A stretch of DNA of 18,527 bases from Thermoleophilia bacterium (GTDB lineage: Bacteria; Actinomycetota; Thermoleophilia; Gaiellales; Gaiellaceae), in contig JAICYG010000044.1 of assembly GCA_025934335.1 (NCBI GenBank), positions 1-18,527 of the forward strand. The letters are read 5' to 3'. Every line of letters begins with the position of its first letter. Position 1 is the stretch's first letter. A model generated the notes under the pieces. It had not been told where the DNA came from, ran no database searches, and saw nothing but the letters and a program-made list of their open reading frames with translations. Position numbers and translations under genes: made by a program. Positions 1 through 6,879 of the stretch are shown here, in pieces.

Positions 1-797
1 ACGGCGGTGACGTAGTAGCGGCCGATGCCGGGGACGGCGAAGATGTTCTCGACGATGAACGAGCCGGTGATGATGTAGCCGAGCAGCGGCGCCGCCGCCG
101 TCACGACCGGGATCAGCGAGTTGCGCAGGACGTGGATCCCGACCACACGGCGCCGGCGGAGCCCCTTCGCCTTCGCCGTGCGCACGTAGTCCTGCTGCAG
201 CGTCTCGAGCATCGTGCCGCGAACGAGCCGCGCGAAGTACGCCATCGGGACGAGCCCGAGCGTGAACGAGGGCAGGATCTTGTGCTGCCAGGTCGTCCAG
301 CCGCTCGTCGGCAGCACGCCCCACTTGACCGAGACGAAGTAGATGAGCAGCGTCGCGACGAGGAAGTTCGGCAGCGCGAAGCCCACGTTCGAGAACAGCA
401 TCGAGCCGTAGTCGAAGCGCGAGTTCGGCTTGAGGGCCGCGAGGACCCCGGCGGGGACGCCGAGCAGCATCGCCCAGCCGAAGGCGTAGAGGCCGAGCTC
501 GATCGAGCGCGGGAACTGCTCCTTGACGATGTCGTTGACGGTGCGGTCGCGCAGCACGAGCGACGGGCCGAGGTCGCCCGTCGCGACGCCCTTCACGTAC
601 TGCGTGTACTGCACGTACCAGGGCTTGTCGAGGTTGAACTTCCGCTCCAGGTTCGCCTGCACCGCAGCGGGCACGGCCCGCTCGGTCTTCCTGAACGGGT
701 TGCCCTCGATCTGCTTCATCAGCAGGAACGTCATCAGGATCACGAGCAGGACGACCGGGACGGTCCAGACGACGCGGCGGATGATGTAGGCGGCCAT
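1..797 (-). CDS. Peptide/nickel ABC transporter permease, DppB/OppB type (3' end beyond window)
   Basis: Inner-membrane permease of a binding-protein-dependent importer for peptides or similar solutes. Reading leftward from ATG at 797, 265 codons are visible without a stop and the C-terminus lies outside the window; DppB proteins are usually about 310-340 residues. The first residues (MAAYIIRRVVWTVPVVLLVI) form the hallmark first membrane span of the family. The BPD-transporter inner-membrane domain follows, with an EAA-like cytoplasmic loop containing DYVRTAKAKGL and then a VGIHVLRNSLIPV segment and a GSFIVENIFAVPGIGRYY segment, both highly typical of DppB. It lies 71 bases downstream of the family-5 binding protein on the same strand, so the two are almost certainly one operon. 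The second permease and ATPases are expected to the left of position 1. Substrate cannot be told from sequence. Confidence 0.95.
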   Translation of the reverse strand, partial: MAAYIIRRVVWTVPVVLLVILMTFLLMKQIEGNPFRKTERAVPAAVQANLERKFNLDKPWYVQYTQYVKGVATGDLGPSLVLRDRTVNDIVKEQFPRSIELGLYAFGWAMLLGVPAGVLAALKPNSRFDYGSMLFSNVGFALPNFLVATLLIYFVSVKWGVLPTSGWTTWQHKILPSFTLGLVPMAYFARLVRGTMLETLQQDYVRTAKAKGLRRRRVVGIHVLRNSLIPVVTAAAPLLGYIITGSFIVENIFAVPGIGRYYVTA

Positions 798-814
798 GGC
801 TTGTCCGAGGTGGC

Positions 815-853
815 GGCTGCCGGGCGCGGGTCAGGGGAGAGCGCCCGGCAGCC
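815..853 (-). terminator. Intra-operon hairpin between binding protein and permease
   Basis: A perfect 13-bp inverted repeat, GGCTGCCGGGCGC (815-827) with its complement at 841-853, separated by a 13-base loop. It begins 16 bases after the stop codon of the binding-protein gene and ends 18 bases before the permease start. There is no T-run, so it is not a classical intrinsic terminator. A hairpin here most often lowers downstream transcription or protects the 3' end of the upstream message, giving more binding protein than permease. That role is inferred. Confidence 0.65.
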
Positions 854-868
854 ACGTGTCGACCTCGC

Positions 869-2509
869 TTACGCCTCCCTGATGACGACCTTCGACAGGT
901 CGAACTGGTCGAGCAGGTTGATCTTGAAGGTGTCCTTGACGGACTCCCGCTCGAGGTTCGTGTACGTGTACCAGTAGATCGGCGAGATCGGCAGCTCGCC
1001 CTCCGGGCCGGTCAGCATCGCCTCGGCCCGGCGGTAGATGTCGTACCGCTCCTCGTCGTCCGCCGTGTTCCGCGCCTGCTCGATCAGCCGGTCGTAGGCC
1101 GGGCTCGCGAAGCGCGTGTTGTTGTTGCCGGACTTGCTCGTCCAGAGCTCGAGGAAGTTCATCGGGTCGACGTAGTCGCCGATCCAGCCGAGCCGGTAGA
1201 CGTAGACCGCGTCAGAGGGGGGCGGCCCGAGGAACTCGAGGTACTGCGCCCACTCCTGCGCCTTGATGGTCACGTCGATGCCGAGCTCCTTCCACATGCC
1301 CTGCACCGCGACCGCGATCTCCTTGTGGCCGGGCGAGTCGTTGTGGAACAGCGTGATCTTCCGCTTCGGGCTCTCGACCTTCGCCATGAACTCCCTGGCC
1401 TGGTCGAGGTCCGCGGTCGTCGGCAGGAAGTCCTGCTTGATCACGTCGAAGCCGGGCATCCCCTGCGGGACCATTCCGGTTGCCGGGATCTGGTCGGCCT
1501 GCGCGACGTTGTCGATGATCGACTGGCGGTCGATCGCGAACGCCATCGCCCGACGCTGGTTGACGTCCGGGATGTTCTTCAGGTTGAAGCCGTAGTAGTA
1601 GGTGCCGAGTGCCGGGTACTTCTCGTACTCCGGCATCTGCTTCAGCCGCGGCATGTCCGCCGGCGGCAGCCCGCCGCCGTCGAGAGCGTCGACCTCGCCG
1701 GCCTCGAACGCCTGCACGCGCGTGGTGCCGTCGACGATGATCCGACCCTCGACCCGGTCGAGCGCGACGTCGTCGGCGTTGCGCCAGCCGTCGTTCTTCA
1801 CGAGCGTGATCGACGCGTCGTGCTTCCAGCCGGAGAGCTTGAAGGCGCCGTTCGTGACGATGTTGCCCGGCTCCGTCCACTTCGTCCCGTGCTGCTCGAC
1901 CGTCGGCTTGTGCACGGCGAGGAACGAGTGGTGCGCCATCTGCTGCACGAACCACGGTTGAGCCGAGGTGAGGGTCACCTGCAGCGTGCTTTCGTCGAGC
2001 GCCTTCACGCCGACCTTGGCGCGCAGCGCCGCCGCCTGCGCCGGCTTCGCGTTGTTGTAGGCCTCCGCGCCGACGATGCCGTACAGCTGGTAGGCGTAGT
2101 CGGCGGCGAGCTTCGGGTCGAGCGTGCGCTTCCACGAGTACTCGAAGTCGCGTGCCGTCACCGGGTCGCCGTTCGTCCAGCGGCCGTCGTCACGTAGGTG
2201 GAAGGTCACCACCTTGCCGTCGACGTCCCAGCTCTCCGCGAGTGCCGGCACCGGCTCGAGGTCGTCGCCGAGCCGCACGAGCGGATCCATGATGTTCAGC
2301 AGCACGTTCGAGGACGTCGTGTCCGTCGCGAGGCCCGGGTCGAGCGAGGGCGGCTCCGCGCCCCACGCCATCTTCAGAACCTGACTCGCGGCCGGCTTGC
2401 CGTCGCCGGCCGCGCCCTTCCTGTCGCCGTCTCCACCGCAGCCCGCGGCGACCAGCGCCACCGCGACCACGACAGCGACGGCGATCAGCAGTGGAAACCG
2501 CAGACGCAT
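869..2509 (-). CDS. Peptide ABC transporter substrate-binding lipoprotein (SBP family 5, OppA/DppA-like)
   Basis: Surface-anchored solute receptor that delivers oligopeptides (or a related solute) to the DppB-like permease downstream. It has 546 residues, the normal family length. Residues 1-23 are a lipoprotein signal peptide (RLRF, a long hydrophobic stretch, then lipobox VAAGC with Cys24), followed by a short Gly/Asp/Lys linker. The family signature region near the mature N-terminus is present (WGAEPPSLDPGLATDTTSSN, then LVRLGDDLEPVPALAESW), as is the segment RRAMAFAIDRQSII near the middle. The ATG at 2509 is chosen because AAAGGAG lies about 8 bases upstream and a complete signal peptide begins there. 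The 14-bp palindrome at 2520-2533 overlaps this ribosome binding site. It is transcribed away from the USP gene and is the first visible gene of the importer operon. Confidence 0.95.
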   Translation of the reverse strand: MRLRFPLLIAVAVVVAVALVAAGCGGDGDRKGAAGDGKPAASQVLKMAWGAEPPSLDPGLATDTTSSNVLLNIMDPLVRLGDDLEPVPALAESWDVDGKVVTFHLRDDGRWTNGDPVTARDFEYSWKRTLDPKLAADYAYQLYGIVGAEAYNNAKPAQAAALRAKVGVKALDESTLQVTLTSAQPWFVQQMAHHSFLAVHKPTVEQHGTKWTEPGNIVTNGAFKLSGWKHDASITLVKNDGWRNADDVALDRVEGRIIVDGTTRVQAFEAGEVDALDGGGLPPADMPRLKQMPEYEKYPALGTYYYGFNLKNIPDVNQRRAMAFAIDRQSIIDNVAQADQIPATGMVPQGMPGFDVIKQDFLPTTADLDQAREFMAKVESPKRKITLFHNDSPGHKEIAVAVQGMWKELGIDVTIKAQEWAQYLEFLGPPPSDAVYVYRLGWIGDYVDPMNFLELWTSKSGNNNTRFASPAYDRLIEQARNTADDEERYDIYRRAEAMLTGPEGELPISPIYWYTYTNLERESVKDTFKINLLDQFDLSKVVIREA

Positions 2510-2519
2510 GGTCTTCGCT

Positions 2520-2533
2520 CCTTTCGCGAAAGG
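2520..2533 (-). promoter_or_regulatory. Palindrome overlapping the ribosome binding site of the peptide-binding protein
   Basis: The sequence CCTTTCGCGAAAGG is a perfect 14-base palindrome. On the minus strand its right arm supplies the AAAGG of the Shine-Dalgarno sequence AAAGGAG before the start at 2509. It could be a repressor operator on the DNA, or in the mRNA a short stem (CCUUU/AAAGG, CGCG loop) that hides the ribosome binding site. Neither role is shown by sequence alone. Confidence 0.4.
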
Positions 2534-2719
2534 TGAATCGACATTGCCGCCATGGTCGCGACAGGAGTCACGAGCGGCGATGGAGGCGCCGCGCCATTTC
2601 GCCGCTCCGCGTCATCCATCTACCGGACACCCGGCACCCGATGGAATGGGCCGGCGGGCGGCCGGAAATCGGCCCTCCGCCCGATCGCCGTCCGTCCCGC
2701 TCGCGAGCACGCTGCCTGC

Positions 2720-3775
2720 ATGTCCCCGGCGACAACGAGCAGATCGAAGGTCGACGTCTCGTACGAGGCGCAACTCGACGTGCCGCGGACGCCGGTCGTG
2801 GTGTGCGCCGTCCCGGAGCTCGGCGACGGGGTCGAGGTGATTCGTGCCGCTGCCGGCCTCGCCGCCCGCCTGGGCGCGGCGCAGGTGCTCGTCTACACCC
2901 GGCCTGCGCCGCTGATCGCGGCGGAGCCGCAGATCGCGTTCGCCTCACCGCAGCCGGATGCGGCAGCGGAGCTTCGGAAAGCCGCGCGCGAGCTTGCGCG
3001 GATCGCCGCCGCCGCGGGCGCCGGTGAGGATACGAGGATCCACGCCGCATTCGGCAATGCCGAGAGGTCGCTGCTCGAGATCGCAGAGCGCGAGGCGGCG
3101 GCGTTCATCCTGGTCGGCTTCCGCGGGCTCTCGAGGAGCCTGGTCGAACGTGCGACGTGTCCCGTCCTCGTGATCCCTGACGCGCCCGCTCGCGATGCAC
3201 CGCTCGCGCCGCCGGATTGGGGCGAGCAGCCGATGGCGGGTCGCGAGCGTCCCGGCGACGGTGTCGCCATGTCACCGAGAAAGGAAAACCACATGGCGAG
3301 ACCGATTCTCTGCGGCGTCGACGGCTCCGCCGATGCCCGGCTGGCGCTCCGCACCGCTGCCCGGCTGGCCGAGCAACTCGATGCGCGGCTCGTCGTCGCG
3401 CACGTCGTACAGCTGCCGCCTCAGTCCTCCCGGCTCGGCCCAAAGACGATCGTGCCCATCGGCGCCGCGCTCGAAGCAGGCGTGAAGATGCTCGAGCGCC
3501 TGCTCGACGAGGAGGGGCTCTCCGAGGTCGACCAGAGGGTCGAGTACGGGTTTGCGGCCGACCGGCTCGCTGATCTGGCCGACGAGGAGGACGCGGAGCT
3601 GATCGTGGTCGGCTCGCGCGGGCGCGGGGCGTTCAAGGCGGCGTTCCTCGGCAGCGTGTCGACCGATGTGATCGGCGTCGCGCGCCGCCCGGTGCTCGTC
3701 GTGCCACCCGGCGCGGACGCAGGGGCCGCTGCCGCGACCGTGCAGGGGCGGGAGAGACATGCCTCAGTTCACTGA
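2720..3775 (+). CDS. Tandem-domain universal stress protein (degenerate first domain, intact second)
   Basis: Cytoplasmic stress protein with two UspA folds in 351 residues. Domain 1 (about 24-154) begins PVVVCAVPELGDG and ends VGFRGLSRSLVERATCPVLVIP. It has lost most of the ATP-binding loop between FRG and the last strand. Domain 2 (about 192-330) begins ARPILCGVDGS and carries the full motif G-x2-G-x9-G-S at Gly298, Gly301, Gly311 and Ser312, so it should bind ATP. A linker of about 35 residues joins them. Start at ATG 2720 is uncertain: its ribosome binding site is poor, and GTG at 2780 is an in-frame alternative. ATG at 3293, at the beginning of domain 2, has a good AAAGGA 8 bases upstream, so a shorter 160-residue product may also be made. 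The gene overlaps the next USP gene by 17 bases. Confidence 0.85.
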   Translation: MSPATTSRSKVDVSYEAQLDVPRTPVVVCAVPELGDGVEVIRAAAGLAARLGAAQVLVYTRPAPLIAAEPQIAFASPQPDAAAELRKAARELARIAAAAGAGEDTRIHAAFGNAERSLLEIAEREAAAFILVGFRGLSRSLVERATCPVLVIPDAPARDAPLAPPDWGEQPMAGRERPGDGVAMSPRKENHMARPILCGVDGSADARLALRTAARLAEQLDARLVVAHVVQLPPQSSRLGPKTIVPIGAALEAGVKMLERLLDEEGLSEVDQRVEYGFAADRLADLADEEDAELIVVGSRGRGAFKAAFLGSVSTDVIGVARRPVLVVPPGADAGAAAATVQGRERHASVH

Positions 3776-4211
3776 CATGACCCGGCCCGCCCTCTGGGCC
3801 GGGCCGAGACTGGTGGACTCGGTCGTCGTCGGGTACGACGGCTCGGAAGCGTCGCGGCGCGCGATCGCGCGTGCGACCGCCGCGGCGGAGCCGGGCGGCA
3901 CGGTCGTGCTGGTGACCGCCTCACCGCCGTCACGCGAGCTCGAGGAGCGCATCGGCGCACGGAGAGCGCCGGCCGTCGACGATCTGCTGGACGAGGCCGT
4001 CGAGCTCTGCCGCGGCCGAGACGTGCAGGTGGCGACGCGGGTTGCGCACGCCGAGCCCGTCGATGCGCTCGTCGAGGTCGCCTGCGACTCCGACGCGGGC
4101 CTGATCGTCGTCGGGGCGCGCGGCGAGAGCTTCGTCGCGCGGGCTCTGCGCGGCTCCGTCGGTGAAGGGCTCGTCGGACGCGCGCCGTGCGACGTGCTCG
4201 TCGTTCGCTGA
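3759..4211 (+). CDS. Universal stress protein, single UspA domain
   Basis: Single-domain USP of 150 residues, usual family length, predicted cytoplasmic. After about 20 N-terminal residues, strand one and its loop read SVVVGYDGSEASRRAI, the standard nucleotide-contacting start. The C-terminal motif G-x2-G-x9-G-S is intact at Gly119, Gly122, Gly132 and Ser133, followed by APCDVLVVR, so ATP binding is expected. ATG 3759 is chosen because GGGAG lies 5-6 bases upstream; Met7 (3777) is a weaker alternative. The start lies inside the last codons of the preceding USP gene in another frame, a translationally coupled arrangement, so the two are surely co-transcribed. USPs of this type act in survival of nutrient or oxygen limitation; the specific trigger is not visible here. 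Confidence 0.9.
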   Translation: MPQFTDMTRPALWAGPRLVDSVVVGYDGSEASRRAIARATAAAEPGGTVVLVTASPPSRELEERIGARRAPAVDDLLDEAVELCRGRDVQVATRVAHAEPVDALVEVACDSDAGLIVVGARGESFVARALRGSVGEGLVGRAPCDVLVVR

Positions 4212-4219
4212 GACTGTCG

Positions 4220-4249
4220 TCAGATGGGGCGACAACCTCTCGAATCTGA
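4220..4249 (+). other. Weak inverted repeat after the USP genes
   Basis: TCAGAT (4220-4225) and ATCTGA (4244-4249) are complementary across an 18-base spacer, just after the USP stop codon and before the exported L,D-transpeptidase gene. The arms are only six bases, so it may be chance. It could be a binding site or a weak attenuator between the USP pair and the next gene. Confidence 0.2.
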
Positions 4250-4290
4250 GGTGAACGCCCAGTAGCGGCTCGTGTCGTTCAGCGCGGACG

Positions 4291-5454
4291 ATGGTCGTGA
4301 TGCGGAGGATCGTCGGACTTTCGCTGCTCGTCGCGGCGGTGGCGTTGGCCGCCGCCCTGACCGGTTGGACCCGCCTGACGAGCGCCGTCGCCGCCGAGCC
4401 GACGCCCCGGGCGCCCGCCGCGGAAGCGCCGGCGCCGCAGCCGCCGTCGCAGACGATCCGCGTCTACTTCGTGAAGGGCGAGCAGTTCGCGCGGGTGGAG
4501 CGTCACGTCGCTCCGAACGATTCCGCGGCCGTCGCCGCCCGCGCCGTCGAATGGCTGCTCGCCGGCCCGGATGAGGCAGAGCGGCGCAGCGGTGTCGAGA
4601 CGACGATCCCCACGGGGGCGACGCTCGAGTCTCTCAGCGTCGACGACGGGACGGTGACGCTGGAGCTCGCCGGCATGCCGACGGCCTCGACCGCGGCCGA
4701 CGTCTCGCTTCGGCCGGCTCGCGCAGCGCAGATCGTCTACACGCTCACCGACGTTCCCGGCGTCGAGCGGGTGCTGATCAACGTCGACGGCACCGAGCGC
4801 GCGACCTTCGTCGGCTCGGATCTCGTCGTGCGCGGCCCGCTCGACCAGGACGATCTCAGCACGCCCGTCCGACTCGCTCCGCAGGCTGAGCGGCTTCCGG
4901 CCGGGCCGGCGCCCGTCAACATCACCGGCGTGCAGAAGCGGCTCGCAGCACTGCGCTACCTGCCGTCCGGGGCCGCCACCGGAGCCTGGGATTACCGGAC
5001 GAGGCAAGCCGTTCTCGCTTTCCAGAGCTGGCACGGGCTCGTGCGAGACGGCATCGTCGGGCCTCAGACGCTCGCGGCCCTCGAGACGGCGACACGTCCG
5101 GAGCCCGGCAGCACGGACGGGGGGCGGAGGATCGAGGTGCATCGCGCGAAGGGCGTCGTGCTCCTGATCGACGACCGCGATGTGCTTCGCGTCGTCCACG
5201 CTTCCACGGGCGCCGCCGGATACGAGACTCCGACCGGCACGTACTCCGTGTTCCGCAAGGAGACGAACTCGTGGTCAGTCCCGTACCAGGTGTGGCTGCC
5301 GTACGCGAGCTACTTCAACGGCGGCATCGCGTTCCACGCCTCGGACGAGGTGCCGGCCTCGCCCGCCTCGCACGGCTGCGTGCGCCTGTCGGCACCGGAG
5401 GCGCCCTTCGTCTACGAATTCGCGGCCGTAGGGACGCCGGTCGTCGTCTACTGA
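4291..5454 (+). CDS. Exported GerMN / peptidoglycan-binding / L,D-transpeptidase (YkuD) protein
   Basis: Predicted cell-wall enzyme that makes 3-3 peptide cross-links in peptidoglycan. Its 387 residues show four parts. Residues 1-35 are a signal peptide or N-terminal anchor (RRIVGLSLLVAAVALAAAL), followed by a Pro/Ala-rich linker to 54. A GerMN-type domain (about 55-170) starts IRVYFVKGEQ and includes AVEWLLAGP, IPTGATLESL and GTVTLEL. A PG_binding_1 repeat (about 208-267) contains VQKRLAALRYLPSG and TRQAVLAFQSWHGL. The YkuD catalytic domain (about 279-387) has His349 in IAFHAS and the nucleophile Cys363 in SHGCVRLS, so it looks active. ATG 4291 is used; Met4 at 4300 is equally possible, and neither has a strong ribosome binding site. 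It follows the USP genes by 79 bases. GerMN is known from spore-germination proteins and LpqB-like lipoproteins; its job here is unknown. Confidence 0.9.
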   Translation: MVVMRRIVGLSLLVAAVALAAALTGWTRLTSAVAAEPTPRAPAAEAPAPQPPSQTIRVYFVKGEQFARVERHVAPNDSAAVAARAVEWLLAGPDEAERRSGVETTIPTGATLESLSVDDGTVTLELAGMPTASTAADVSLRPARAAQIVYTLTDVPGVERVLINVDGTERATFVGSDLVVRGPLDQDDLSTPVRLAPQAERLPAGPAPVNITGVQKRLAALRYLPSGAATGAWDYRTRQAVLAFQSWHGLVRDGIVGPQTLAALETATRPEPGSTDGGRRIEVHRAKGVVLLIDDRDVLRVVHASTGAAGYETPTGTYSVFRKETNSWSVPYQVWLPYASYFNGGIAFHASDEVPASPASHGCVRLSAPEAPFVYEFAAVGTPVVVY

Positions 5455-5498
5455 GGCTGCGAGGTGTCAAGCAGGCCGCTTTGGTGAACAGGCTGATT

Positions 5499-6590
5499 GT
5501 GAGCGAACCCAAGCGAGGGACAGTGACCGCCGACTGGCTCGCCCCGATCCTCGAGCTCGAAGATCCGATCGGCGTTCTCTCGGTCTACGTCGATGCCGAT
5601 CCGGCCCTTGCGGCCGGCACGCCGCCCGCCTGGCAGACTCCGATCCGAACCGAGCTCCGCGAGCTCCTCGGCACGGCCCGACGGGAGTGGCCGCGCGATC
5701 ACCGCATGGCCTTCGAGGCGCGGCTCGAGGAGCTCGAGCCCGAGCTGACGTCGGTCCTCGCGCGGCGTGATCTGAGCCGTGGTCGCGCACTCTTCGCTGC
5801 GATCGAACGGGACGACGTGCGACCGATCGACATCCACGCCGTGTGGCCCTCGCTGGTGACCGTCCGGCCCCAGGCGCTCGTGCTGCCGCTCGTGGCCGCG
5901 CAGCAGACGGGCCGACCGGCGGGCGTCGCCGAGCTCTCCTGGTCGCAGGTCGTTCTGTCGGAATGGGAGTTCGGAGTCTTGCGGGAGCTCGAGACGATCG
6001 AGCTCGGTGTCGACCTCGCCGGCGAGCCCGGCCGCCCCACGACGAATCCGTCGGTGCCCCAGTCGTTTCCCGAGCGCGACCGTTTCGAGACCGGGGTCGG
6101 CTCTCGCGTGCTGACGCGGATCCGGGAAGTCGGTGCGCAGGTTGCGCACGAGGCAAAGGCGCGAGGCTGGGACGTGATCGTGGTCGACGGCGACGTACCG
6201 CGGTTCGTCGAAACGCTCGAGGGCGGCATCGGCCCGAACGGCGCTTCCGTGCTGCGAAGCTCGGAGCCCCTGGCGGACATCGCGCGGGCGGAGGCGGCCG
6301 ACCGCGTGGCGGCGGTCCTGCGCGACCGGCGGAAGGTGGAGCAGAAACAGCTCGTGGAGCAACTCGACGCGTCCACTGCGGCCACGCGTGACGCTGCGGT
6401 GGTCGAACGCGCGCTCGCCGAGGGGCGGGTGGAGCATCTCCTGCTCGAAGCGGCCGGCGACCCGGGCAGCCTCGCCGCCGGAGAGACGCTCCTGCGTCAG
6501 GCGCTTCGGACCGGTGCCGACGTCACGGTCGTCGAGGCGGCATCCGCGTCGGTCGGGCCGGACGGCGTAGCGGCCCTGCTTCGCTGGTAG
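5499..6590 (+). CDS. baeRF-type protein (bacterial archaeo-eukaryotic release factor homologue, eRF1 domain-3-like)
   Basis: Cytoplasmic protein of about 363 residues that I assign to the bacterial eRF1-like (baeRF) families, thought to act on stalled or hibernating ribosomes. Supporting features are the N-terminal signature LELEDPIGVLSVYVDAD (about 18-34), a mixed alpha/beta middle, and a C-terminal L7Ae-like segment: GRVEHLLLEA (309-318), then LLRQALRTGADVTVVE and the terminal GVAALLRW. No GGQ is visible; a GAQ at 212-214 lies in a helical context and should not be over-read. The start is uncertain: GTG 5499 (MSEPKRG) was chosen, with GTG 5484 and GTG 5523 in frame and none having a strong ribosome binding site. 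It follows the L,D-transpeptidase gene by 44 bases on the same strand. I recall a DosR-regulated homologue (Rv2629) near USP and CBS genes in M. tuberculosis. Confidence 0.7.
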   Translation: MSEPKRGTVTADWLAPILELEDPIGVLSVYVDADPALAAGTPPAWQTPIRTELRELLGTARREWPRDHRMAFEARLEELEPELTSVLARRDLSRGRALFAAIERDDVRPIDIHAVWPSLVTVRPQALVLPLVAAQQTGRPAGVAELSWSQVVLSEWEFGVLRELETIELGVDLAGEPGRPTTNPSVPQSFPERDRFETGVGSRVLTRIREVGAQVAHEAKARGWDVIVVDGDVPRFVETLEGGIGPNGASVLRSSEPLADIARAEAADRVAAVLRDRRKVEQKQLVEQLDASTAATRDAAVVERALAEGRVEHLLLEAAGDPGSLAAGETLLRQALRTGADVTVVEAASASVGPDGVAALLRW

Positions 6591-6816
6591 GCAGATCCGG
6601 CGCGCTCGGCCTCGTGCCGGCACGGGCCGGGTGCGGCGCGTCCTGCGTCCTCGAGCCGTGGTCTCCGCGATCACGCTCGGTCGGAACGAAGCCGCCTTCC
6701 CATTCCCACCGCTCGATCGGGTCGTAGGGCACGTGTCGCTCCTTCCCCGAATCGACCGGACGAACCTCGGTGTGGGTCAGCACGAGGACACCGGGCTCGC
6801 GCCGGGAGGCATTCAT
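6523..6816 (-). CDS. Possible small antisense-oriented hypothetical protein
   Basis: An open frame of 97 codons from ATG 6816 leftward. The first half (EPGVLVLTHTEVRPVDSG, then VPYDPIERWEWEGGFVP) looks like ordinary protein with aromatic and charged residues, while the second half becomes Arg/Pro-rich like noncoding GC-rich frames and runs into the end of the baeRF gene on the other strand. No ribosome binding site is evident. It may be a real small gene, the remains of one, or chance. I do not recognise a family with certainty. Confidence 0.25.
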   Translation of the reverse strand: MNASRREPGVLVLTHTEVRPVDSGKERHVPYDPIERWEWEGGFVPTERDRGDHGSRTQDAPHPARAGTRPSAPDLPTSEAGPLRRPARPTRMPPRRP

Positions 6817-6879
6817 CAACGCGGCGACTAGGTTGTTGTGAGACTCTTTCGGCGGCCCGAGCTCCAGAGGAGGTGGCAG
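6591..6879. other. Gap between the baeRF gene and the dehydrogenase operon
   Basis: About 289 bases separate the release-factor-like gene from the E1alpha start. No convincing sigma-70-type promoter, DosR-like palindrome or terminator hairpin was seen, but the length suggests that the dehydrogenase operon has its own promoter here. A weak minus-strand reading frame occupies most of it. A very strong ribosome binding site (GAGGAGG near 6867-6873) marks the right end. Confidence 0.4.

Noticed and set aside
2552..2719. An N-terminal extension of the tandem USP starting at 2552
   Set aside because: The added 56 residues look noncoding (Arg/Pro/Gly/Ser mixture) and match no part of the USP fold; a start at 2720 or 2780 fits better.
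4279..5199. A 306-codon minus-strand frame opposite the L,D-transpeptidase gene
   Set aside because: Shadow frame; the plus-strand protein has complete GerMN, peptidoglycan-binding and YkuD features.
2534..6879. DosR-type palindrome upstream of the USP, baeRF or dehydrogenase genes
   Set aside because: I looked by eye in the three gaps for a GGGACTWWAGTCCC-like sequence and found none, so the dormancy parallel rests on gene content only.
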